Shown in pieces: positions 1-5,129 of a stretch of DNA of 7,510 nt (position 1 is its first letter; the number at the start of each line of letters is the position of its first letter). The notes beneath the pieces were generated by a model. That model was given only the letters and a program-made list of their open reading frames with translations. It did no database searches and was not told the origin of the DNA. This DNA comes from Burkholderiales bacterium (GTDB taxonomy: Bacteria > Pseudomonadota > Gammaproteobacteria > Burkholderiales > Burkholderiaceae_C). Position numbers and translations under genes: made by a program. The DNA lies in NCBI GenBank assembly GCA_011390055.1, contig JAABTC010000077.1, positions 1 through 7,510 on the forward strand. Reading direction: 5' to 3'.

Positions 1-303
1 AGCTTCCAGACCAACCACGAGGGCGCGATGTGCGAGCGCATCCACCACGCCTACACCGAGGGCGTCGACGCGGTGCTCATCAATGCCGGCGCGTGGACGC
101 ACTACAGCTACGGCATCCGCGACGCGCTGGCGATCCTGACCTGCCCGGTGGTCGAGATCCACATGTCGAACATCCACGCCCGCGAGCCGTTCCGGCATGT
201 CTCGGTGTTCGCCGAGATCGTGCGTGGCCAGATCTGCGGCTTCGGTGTCGACAGCTACCTGCTCGGCCTGCGTGCGGCCGTGGCGGCCGTGAAGCCACGA
301 TGA
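1..303 (+). CDS. aroQ: Type II 3-dehydroquinate dehydratase, 3' part (5' end outside window)
   Basis: Catalyses the reversible dehydration of 3-dehydroquinate to 3-dehydroshikimate in the cytoplasm, in aromatic amino acid synthesis or quinate catabolism. The reading frame is open from base 1, and the last 100 residues are visible; the family is usually about 145-150 residues, so roughly the first 45-50, including the N-terminal catalytic Tyr/Arg loop, lie upstream. Visible family motifs are QTNHEG (fragment residues 3-8), INAGAWTHYS (27-36) with the substrate-binding Asn and His, and SNIHAREPFR (57-66) with the catalytic His of the dodecameric type II enzymes. GQICGFG (76-82) closes the domain. 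The usual NPGA reads NAGA here. The stop overlaps the next gene's ATG as ATGA, so the two are probably translated together. The family is certain; whether this is the biosynthetic or a catabolic paralogue is not. Confidence 0.93.
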   Translation, partial: SFQTNHEGAMCERIHHAYTEGVDAVLINAGAWTHYSYGIRDALAILTCPVVEIHMSNIHAREPFRHVSVFAEIVRGQICGFGVDSYLLGLRAAVAAVKPR

Positions 304-1130
304 TCCGTGGCAGCACCACGCTGATCGCGCACATCGGCTGGCCGACGCACAGCTTCAAGTCGTCGCTGATCTACAACCCGTACTTCGAACAGTCCGGCAT
401 CGATGCGGTGGTCGTGCCGATGGGCTGCCAGGCCGAGCACTACGCGGCGTTGCTGAAGGCGGTCTTCACGCTGACCAACATCGCGGGCGCCCTGATCACG
501 ATGCCGCACAAGGTCAGCACCGTCGCGCTGCTCGACGACGCCACGCCCACGGTGCAGATCGCCGGGGCCTGCAATGCCGTGCGGCGCAGTGCCGACGGCC
601 GGCTGCAGGGCGACCTGTTCGACGGTGAAGGTTTCGTGCGTGGCATGCGCAACAAGGGCTGCGACCTCGAAGGTGCGCGGGCCCTGGTGGTCGGCTGCGG
701 CGGGGTCGGCTCGGCCATCGCGGCCAGCCTGGCCCAGGCTGGCGTCGGCTCGCTCGACCTCCACGACCGTGACCCCACGCCAGCCCAGGCGCTCGCCGCG
801 CGGCTGCACGCGCATCACCCCCAACTCGAGGTGCGCGCGGGCCACTGCGACCCGGCGGGCTGTTCGCTGGTGGTGAATGCCACGCCGATGGGCATGAACG
901 ACGGCGACCCGCTGCCGATGGACGTGTCGCGCATCGACCCCTCGGCGTACGTCGGCGAGGTGGTCATGAAGGACCAGATGACGGCCTTCCTGCGCGCAGC
1001 GGCTGCGCGCGGCTGTCGCGTGCAGGTCGGCACCGACATGCTGTTCGAGCAAATCCCGGCCTACCTCGAATTCTTCGGCCTGCCGTCGGCCACACCGGCC
1101 GAGCTGCGCCGGGCTGCGCGGCTGGATTGA
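300..1130 (+). CDS. Shikimate/quinate dehydrogenase-family (AroE-like) protein, non-canonical
   Basis: A 276-residue two-domain oxidoreductase of the shikimate dehydrogenase superfamily, expected to oxidise or reduce shikimate, quinate or a related cyclohexane carboxylate with NAD(P). The N-terminal substrate domain (about 1-105) carries ITMPHK with the catalytic Lys71, GACNAV with Asn92, and GDLFDGEG with catalytic Asp108, where AroE normally has GxNTDxxG. The Rossmann domain has GCGGVG (132-137), NATPMG (193-198) and a late Gln251 in GTDMLFEQ. After the second strand it reads HDRD rather than the NADP-selecting NRT, so NAD preference is plausible. The carboxylate-binding SxSP motif near residue 18 reads SFKSS, so the second Ser is replaced by Lys. 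The start is the ATG overlapping the aroQ stop (ATGA), which gives a normal family length; a longer in-frame extension would run through aroQ. It may be a catabolic or specialised paralogue rather than housekeeping aroE, so I give no symbol. Confidence 0.88.
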   Translation: MIRGSTTLIAHIGWPTHSFKSSLIYNPYFEQSGIDAVVVPMGCQAEHYAALLKAVFTLTNIAGALITMPHKVSTVALLDDATPTVQIAGACNAVRRSADGRLQGDLFDGEGFVRGMRNKGCDLEGARALVVGCGGVGSAIAASLAQAGVGSLDLHDRDPTPAQALAARLHAHHPQLEVRAGHCDPAGCSLVVNATPMGMNDGDPLPMDVSRIDPSAYVGEVVMKDQMTAFLRAAAARGCRVQVGTDMLFEQIPAYLEFFGLPSATPAELRRAARLD

Positions 1131-1136
1131 CCGGGC

Positions 1137-1571
1137 TTACTTGACGACGAGCACGGGAATCTCGCTGTGCGTCAGCACGCGCGAGGTCTCGCTGCCGAGC
1201 AAGAGGGCCGCCACACCGCGGCGGCCGTGCGATGCCATCACCACCAGGTCGCACTGCTGGGTCTTGGCATGGTCGAGGATGGCCTCCCAGGCATGCAAGG
1301 CTTCGACGGTGTGGCCCGAGCAGTCCACGCCGGCGGCTCGGGCGGCATCGACCACTGCCTTGACGCGCGAAGCCGCGATGCGTTCCTGCGCGTCGTAGAA
1401 CTCCTGCGGCGGCACCGGCTGCATTTCAGAAATCGCGCTGTAGGGAAACGGCTCCTTCACGCTGATGGCGTACAAGCTCGCGCCGTGCAGCTTGGCCAGG
1501 GACAGTGCCATGCCGGTGGCCTTGGTCGTGATGTCCGAACCGTCGGTGGGAACGAGGATGCGCTTGAACAT
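1137..1571 (-). CDS. Universal stress protein, single UspA domain
   Basis: A 144-residue cytoplasmic UspA-family protein, a usual length for a single-domain member. It opens with MFKRILVPTDGSD, the first strand and loop of the fold. Near the C-terminus it has MASHGRRG, nine residues after the SHG, then GS (ASHG-x9-GS), ending in IPVLVVK. This is the ATP-binding G-x2-G-x9-G(S/T) pattern with Ala in place of the first Gly, a common variant, so nucleotide binding is likely. Such proteins help survival under starvation, oxygen or energy stress; the specific role here is unknown. I chose the ATG at 1571 because GGAGG lies just upstream and the N-terminus then matches the family; an in-frame extension to 1676 adds 35 unrelated residues. 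The gene converges on the AroE-like gene with only 6 bp between stops, and lies 168 bp downstream of sseA, probably as its own transcription unit. Confidence 0.92.
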   Translation of the reverse strand: MFKRILVPTDGSDITTKATGMALSLAKLHGASLYAISVKEPFPYSAISEMQPVPPQEFYDAQERIAASRVKAVVDAARAAGVDCSGHTVEALHAWEAILDHAKTQQCDLVVMASHGRRGVAALLLGSETSRVLTHSEIPVLVVK

Positions 1572-1575
1572 GGAG

Positions 1576-1580
1576 CCTCC
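1576..1580 (-). promoter_or_regulatory. Shine-Dalgarno site of the universal stress protein gene
   Basis: GGAGG on the minus strand, 4 nt before the ATG at 1571. It is a full anti-16S match, and it decides this start over the longer in-frame alternative. The spacing is slightly short. Confidence 0.7.
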
Positions 1581-1609
1581 GTGGATTGCGAGCCGACTTT
1601 GCACCTGCG

Positions 1610-1637
1610 AGCGTAGGCCCCTCTTGCGCCATGTCAA
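1610..1637 (-). promoter_or_regulatory. Putative sigma-70-type promoter of the universal stress gene
   Basis: On the minus strand a perfect TTGACA (1637-1632) is followed after 16 nt by TACGCT (1615-1610), which keeps the T, A and final T of a -10 box. It lies about 40 nt upstream of the usp start in the 168-bp gap after sseA. A second TTGACA lies at 1676-1671 without a clear -10 partner. The first one could equally be half of an FNR/Anr-like box (TTGAC-N4-CGCAA, 1637-1624). The -35 is convincing and the -10 weak. Confidence 0.4.
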
Positions 1638-1739
1638 CCCAGCTGTAACTGCTTGGCGGAGACCGCCTGCTGTCAACGGCCGCGCTGCCCCTTGGCTGAT
1701 GCGGAGCTCGTGGTGCGGAAACGCTCTGTCAGGGCGTCG

Positions 1740-2591
1740 TCAGCCTTGGGCTCGCGCGCGCTTCGGGTCGGCGGACCACTCGCTCCAGGACCCCGGGTAC
1801 AGCACGCTGTCGCCCAGCCCGGCTTGGGCCAGTGCGAGCAGGTTGTGGCAGGCCGTCACGCCCGAGCCACACTGCTGCACCACATCGCCCGCTGCGCGCC
1901 CGGCCAGCAGCGGGAGCCATTCGGCGCGCAGCACCTCGGCCGGCTTGAAGAGGCCGTCCGCGCCCAGGTTGGTCTTGAAGAAGCGGTTGTGCGCGCCGGG
2001 AATGTGGCCGGCGGCGGCGTCGATCGGCTCGACCTCACCACGAAAACGTTCGGGCGGCCGCGCATCGACCAGCGGCAGGCGGCCCAGGCGCGCGGCCAGC
2101 GTGTCGGCGTCGATCGTCGGCAGCGCGGGCGGCATCGCGGGATAGTCGGCTCGGGCTTGCACGGGCAGCGCGTCGGTCGTCAGCATGCCGCCCGCGGCGC
2201 GCCATGCGGCGAGCCCGCCGTCGAGCACCGCGACGTCGGCATGCCCCATCCAGCGCAGCATCCACCAGGCACGTGCGGCGTAGGGCCCGCCTTGCGCGTC
2301 GTAGCAGACGACGGGCGTGTCGGGGCCGATGCCCAGGCGCCCCAGTGTGCCGGCGAAGGCCTCGCGCGTGGGCAACGGGTGGCGTCCGAGAAAGCGGCCT
2401 GCCGCATCGCGCAGCGGCCCGGCCAGGTCGCGGTCGAGGTGTGCGTACTGCGCACCGGGCGGATGCCCGGCCTGCCAGGCGCGTTCGCCCGCCGCGGGGT
2501 CGGCCAGGTCGAAGCTGCAGTCGAGCAGGCGCGGCGGCGGGTTGCCTTGGCACGCCTTCAGGAGATCGTCGGCGCTGATGAGGGTTTTCAT
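1740..2591 (-). CDS. sseA: 3-mercaptopyruvate/thiosulfate sulfurtransferase (two rhodanese domains)
   Basis: A 283-residue tandem-rhodanese enzyme that moves sulfane sulfur from 3-mercaptopyruvate (or thiosulfate) to a thiol or cyanide acceptor. The inactive N-terminal rhodanese domain spans about 1-135 (LLDCSFDL, AGHPPGAQY, VVCYD, LDGGLAAW). The catalytic domain spans about 158-283, with LVDARPPERF, AGHIPGA and the active loop CGSGVTA holding the nucleophile Cys241. The CGSGVTA loop is typical of mercaptopyruvate sulfurtransferases (SseA type), whereas classical rhodaneses carry a more basic loop. The length fits the family. The start at 2591 overlaps the stop of the permease gene as ATGA and has no good ribosome-binding site, so translation probably depends on coupling. 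A longer in-frame ORF reaching 2729 would run into the permease gene and is rejected. The physiological donor in this cluster is unknown. Confidence 0.93.
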   Translation of the reverse strand: MKTLISADDLLKACQGNPPPRLLDCSFDLADPAAGERAWQAGHPPGAQYAHLDRDLAGPLRDAAGRFLGRHPLPTREAFAGTLGRLGIGPDTPVVCYDAQGGPYAARAWWMLRWMGHADVAVLDGGLAAWRAAGGMLTTDALPVQARADYPAMPPALPTIDADTLAARLGRLPLVDARPPERFRGEVEPIDAAAGHIPGAHNRFFKTNLGADGLFKPAEVLRAEWLPLLAGRAAGDVVQQCGSGVTACHNLLALAQAGLGDSVLYPGSWSEWSADPKRARAQG

Positions 2592-3514
2592 GTCTGCGTC
2601 GGTGGTGAGCGGGTGTCGGGTGCGTCGTGCTGGCTGTGGCTGCGCAGGAAGGTGGCAGCGAGGCCGGCGATGACGATCAGGCCCATGCCGGCCAGGGCCA
2701 TCCAGGTCACCGGGTCGTCGAACAGCCACACGCCGAAGCCGAACGAGAAGACGATGCCCAGGTACTGCAGGCTCGCGTTGGACAGCGTGCGGCCGATCCG
2801 GTAGGCGCGCGTCATCATCATCTGAGCGACGGTGGCCATCAAGCCGATGGCCAGCAGCAGCACCACCCCACGCACGTCATGCGCGCTGGCGCCCTGCAGC
2901 GCCATCCACACCACGCCGATGACCAGGCCACCGATCGAGAAGTAGAAGACGATGCGCAGTTCGGGCTCGCCGGCGCGGCCGAGCGCCGTGACCTGCAGGT
3001 AGGCCATCGCGGCCATCAGGCCCGAAAGCAGGCCGGCCAGGCCGTGCCACAACTGCTGCTGTTCGAGCGTGGGGCGCAGCACCAGCGCGACACCGGCAAA
3101 GCCCGTCAGCACCGCGGCCACCAGGCGCCCGTCGACGCGGGCGGCACCGAGCAAGACGGCGCCGCCGATCAGGAACAGCGCCATCCACACCGACGACATG
3201 TAGTTCAAGGTCATCGCCGTGGCCAGCGGCAGGCCGCCGATGGCATAGAACCACAGCAGCAACGATACCCCGCCGGTGGCGCTGCGCCAGAAATGCATGC
3301 CCGGGATGGGGCTCTTCAACGACGTGCCGCGGGCGCGTGCCAGCAGCGCAATGAAGACGGTGGCGAAGAGGCTGCGGTAGAACACCAGTTCGCCCGCGCT
3401 GTACTGCGCCGAAGCCCACTTCACACACACCGCCATCGCCGAAAACAGCACCGCCGCGCCCAGCATCAACAGCGGCGCCGACGGGCCCCGCACCGAGCCC
3501 GTCGCCTGGCTCAC
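2588..3514 (-). CDS. EamA/DMT-family membrane permease
   Basis: A 308-residue inner-membrane protein of the drug/metabolite transporter superfamily, made of two EamA repeats with ten predicted helices (roughly 13-34, 42-60, 77-95, 98-118, 128-146, 156-176, 186-206, 215-235, 245-264, 268-289) and a short hydrophilic tail. GELVFYRSLFA at the start of helix 2 is the typical EamA conserved patch, and PLATAMTLNYMSSVW is also characteristic. Family members mostly export amino acids or other small metabolites; this substrate is not readable. I chose the GTG at 3514 because it forms a GTGA overlap with the Rieske gene's stop and gives a compact N-terminus just before helix 1. An ATG at 3544 would add ten residues and enlarge the overlap. 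No strong ribosome-binding site is seen, consistent with coupling. The stop overlaps the sseA start. Confidence 0.9.
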   Translation of the reverse strand: MSQATGSVRGPSAPLLMLGAAVLFSAMAVCVKWASAQYSAGELVFYRSLFATVFIALLARARGTSLKSPIPGMHFWRSATGGVSLLLWFYAIGGLPLATAMTLNYMSSVWMALFLIGGAVLLGAARVDGRLVAAVLTGFAGVALVLRPTLEQQQLWHGLAGLLSGLMAAMAYLQVTALGRAGEPELRIVFYFSIGGLVIGVVWMALQGASAHDVRGVVLLLAIGLMATVAQMMMTRAYRIGRTLSNASLQYLGIVFSFGFGVWLFDDPVTWMALAGMGLIVIAGLAATFLRSHSQHDAPDTRSPPTQT

Positions 3515-4662
3515 GGCGCCGTGGCAAGCGTGCGCTGGTACCACTCGTGGAAGTGCTGCATGCCGTCTTCCATCGGGCTCTGGTAAGGCCCCGCGTCGTC
3601 ATCGCCACGCAGCATCAGCGCCTGGCGGCCGGCGTCCATGCGCAGCGCGATGTCGTCGTCTTCGACGCAGGTCTCCAGGTAGGCGGCCTGCTGGGCCTCG
3701 ACGTATTCGCGCTCGAACGCGGCCACTTCCTCGGGGTAGTAGAACTCGACGATGTTGAGTGTCTTGCGCGGGCCCTGCGGCACCAGCGTCGAGATCACCA
3801 GCACGTTGGGGTACCACTCGACCATCAACCCCGGATAGCAGGTCAACCAGACCGCGCCATGCCGCGGCGGCTTGCCGTCGTGCAGGCGCAGCACAGCGTC
3901 CTGCCATTCGCGGTACACCGGCGAGCCGGCGCGGCCCAGCGCTTCGCCACCCGAATGCGCCACACCCACGGTCTGCACCGAGAAGCCCGCGCCCATCTGC
4001 CATTGCAGGTCGTCGCAGCTGACGAAGTTGGACAGGCCGGGGTGGAACGGGCCGACGTGGTAGTCCTCGAGGTAGACCTCGATGAAGCTCTTCCAGTTGT
4101 AGTCGCAGTGGTGGACGTGGGTGCGGTCGTAGACGTAGCCGCTGAAATCGAGTTCGGTGCGCGCGCCGAGCGCCGCCAGGTCGGTGGCGACACGGCGCTG
4201 GCCGTTCCCTTCGGCCGGGGCCTCGAACAGCAAGCCGTTCCACTCCTGCAGCGCAGTGTTGGCCAGGTTCAGGCAGGGGTCGTGCTGGAAATGAGGCGCG
4301 CCGATGAGCGTGCCGCGCGGGTCGTAGGTCCAGCGGTGCAGCGGGCAGACGATGTTGCCGCCGCCGCCGGCGGCCAGGTTGCCGCGGCCACGCAGCATCA
4401 GCGCCTGGCGGTGGCGGCAGACGTTGGACAGCAGCTCGATGCCACGGGCGTTGTGCACCAAGGCGCGGCCTTCGCCCTCCTGCAGCAAGGTATGGAAGTC
4501 GCCCGGCTCGGGTACACACAGGCGGTGGCCGACATACCGCGGGGCCGCGCCGAACAGGACTTCACGTTCGCGCTCGAACACCGCAGCGTCGAAGTAGCTG
4601 CGCACCGAAAGCGGCGAAGCGCCGCGCACGAGCGCGTCACGCGCGAGGCTCAAGTCGGACAT
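3511..4662 (-). CDS. Rieske [2Fe-2S] non-heme iron oxygenase, alpha-subunit type
   Basis: A 383-residue cytoplasmic oxygenase component. The Rieske domain (about 40-150) binds the cluster through Cys82, His84, Cys106 and His109 (CRH, then CPLH). The catalytic domain holds the mononuclear iron ligands His202 and His207 (YHVGPFH) and most likely Asp335 in VEDDDI. NWK..E..LE.YH....HP is the family signature. The residue three before the first iron His is Glu199, where naphthalene dioxygenase-like enzymes have Asp; Glu is found in carnitine/betaine-type Rieske monooxygenases. No beta subunit, ferredoxin or reductase gene is adjacent, so the electron donor is elsewhere. The Cys-His to Cys-His spacing is stretched by a glycine run (99-102). 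The ATG at 4662 is the only sensible start, with a weak GGAG upstream. It heads a coupled cluster with the permease and sulfurtransferase. The substrate is unknown; hydroxylation or demethylation of a small molecule is an inference. Confidence 0.92.
   Translation of the reverse strand: MSDLSLARDALVRGASPLSVRSYFDAAVFEREREVLFGAAPRYVGHRLCVPEPGDFHTLLQEGEGRALVHNARGIELLSNVCRHRQALMLRGRGNLAAGGGGNIVCPLHRWTYDPRGTLIGAPHFQHDPCLNLANTALQEWNGLLFEAPAEGNGQRRVATDLAALGARTELDFSGYVYDRTHVHHCDYNWKSFIEVYLEDYHVGPFHPGLSNFVSCDDLQWQMGAGFSVQTVGVAHSGGEALGRAGSPVYREWQDAVLRLHDGKPPRHGAVWLTCYPGLMVEWYPNVLVISTLVPQGPRKTLNIVEFYYPEEVAAFEREYVEAQQAAYLETCVEDDDIALRMDAGRQALMLRGDDDAGPYQSPMEDGMQHFHEWYQRTLATAP
4357..4368. repeat. (GCC)4 microsatellite encoding a glycine run in the Rieske domain
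   Basis: Four GCC triplets on the plus strand read as four GGC glycine codons (residues 99-102) on the coding minus strand, preceded by two GCC alanine codons. The run sits between the two metal-binding pairs of the Rieske domain, where family spacing is usually a few residues shorter. Confidence 0.75.
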
Positions 4663-4750
4663 GCTCCGGAGGTTCTCCAGGTCAGCAGGGGTGGCTCGCT
4701 GCGTCTGCGAGGCGTGGGGCGGATCGAGCGCTGCTCACGGCGAGGTCTTG

Positions 4751-4756
4751 ATTGTA
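4751..4756 (-). promoter_or_regulatory. Putative -10 box of the Rieske-permease-sulfurtransferase operon
   Basis: TACAAT on the minus strand (within GATACAATC), about 90 nt upstream of the Rieske start. TACAATC is a common -10 form in GC-rich betaproteobacteria and stands out in this background. No TTGACA-like -35 is present at 16-18 nt; that position is GCGCGC-like and lies inside the dyad at 4764-4798. This may mean activator dependence. Confidence 0.5.
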
Positions 4757-4763
4757 TCGACGG

Positions 4764-4798
4764 GGTCACGGGCGCGCGGGTTCCGCGCGGATGTGACC
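4764..4798. promoter_or_regulatory. Nested 35-bp dyad between the divergent promoters, possible operator
   Basis: The outer arms GGTCAC (4764-4769) and GTGACC (4793-4798) and the inner arms CGCGCGG (4773-4779) and CCGCGCG (4783-4789) are perfect inverted repeats sharing one centre at 4781, with a GTT loop and 3-nt mismatched spacers. It sits between the two outward-facing -10-like boxes and covers the expected -35 of the leftward promoter. There is no T-tract, so it is unlikely to be a terminator. The symmetry is seen directly; operator function is inference. Confidence 0.4.
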
Positions 4799-4832
4799 GA
4801 ATGCTGCGGGCCGAGCCCCGATGGCCACTGAC

Positions 4833-4838
4833 TACAAT
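4833..4838 (+). promoter_or_regulatory. Putative -10 box of the xseB-ispA-dxs operon
   Basis: TACAAT in the context ACTACAATCACGCC, with a likely transcription start near 4845 and a short leader of about 18 nt before the ATG at 4863. The expected -35 position (about 4810-4815, GCCGAG) matches poorly. Because the box lies inside the longer ORF that starts at 4821, it argues for the downstream xseB start. Confidence 0.5.
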
Positions 4839-4862
4839 CACGCCCTTCATTTCGCGACGCCG

Positions 4863-5129
4863 ATGCCCCGCAACGCTGCCCCTGCAACCGCCCCGTCTGG
4901 CGCCCCCGCCCCCGATGCCGCCCCGATGCGGTACGAAGACGCGCTGGGTGAGCTCGAGCGCCTGGTGCAACGCATGGAAGAAGGCCAGTTGCCGCTCGAC
5001 CAGTTGCTCGACAGCTACCGCCGCGGCGCCGAACTGCTGCAGATCTGCCGTTCGCGCTTGGCGGCCGTGGAAGACCAGGTGAAGGTGCTCGAAGCCGGTG
5101 AGCTCGTGGCCTGGAAGGGCGGCGCATGA
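4863..5129 (+). CDS. xseB: Exodeoxyribonuclease VII small subunit
   Basis: The small subunit of exonuclease VII (XseA with several XseB), which degrades single-stranded DNA in repair and recombination. With the start at 4863 it is 88 residues, close to the usual 75-90. The conserved helical hairpin covers about 23-76: RYEDALGELERLVQRMEEG, then LPLDQLLDSYRRGAELL, then AAVEDQVKVLE. The first 22 residues are a low-complexity Ala/Pro tail. An in-frame ATG at 4821 would give 102 residues but would place the putative -10 box inside the coding sequence, so I prefer 4863. A further in-frame ATG at 4926 would give just the core. No strong Shine-Dalgarno precedes 4863. The stop overlaps the ispA start as ATGA, the usual proteobacterial xseB-ispA-dxs arrangement; xseA is not in this window. 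Confidence 0.93.
   Translation: MPRNAAPATAPSGAPAPDAAPMRYEDALGELERLVQRMEEGQLPLDQLLDSYRRGAELLQICRSRLAAVEDQVKVLEAGELVAWKGGA
5113..5118 (+). promoter_or_regulatory. Ribosome-binding site of ispA inside xseB
   Basis: GGAAGG, 7 nt before the ATG at 5126, at good spacing. It supports that start over the adjacent ATG at 5129 and lies within the last codons of xseB. Confidence 0.6.

Noticed and set aside
30..299. N-terminal extension of the AroE-like frame back to base 30
   Set aside because: It runs in the wrong frame through aroQ, reads as Arg/His/Pro-rich shadow sequence and has no family similarity; the ATG at 300 gives the normal length.
1721..1737. Possible rho-independent terminator just after the sseA stop (ACGC/GCGT stem, then TTT on the minus strand)
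   Set aside because: The stem is 4 bp plus a mismatch and two or three pairs with an unworkably small loop, and only three T follow; too weak to call.
2627..3586. 319-codon plus-strand open frame opposite the permease gene
   Set aside because: Composition is Gln/His/Arg/Gly-rich as expected for the antisense of a hydrophobic membrane protein gene; no domain or start signal.
4773..4789. GC-rich hairpin as a transcription terminator between the divergent units
   Set aside because: No T-tract on either side, and it lies upstream of both genes between the two promoter-like boxes, where no transcript needs to end.
3547..5082. 511-codon plus-strand open frame across the Rieske gene and the intergenic region
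   Set aside because: Antisense shadow of the Rieske gene that then crosses the promoter region and xseB out of frame; no recognisable domain.
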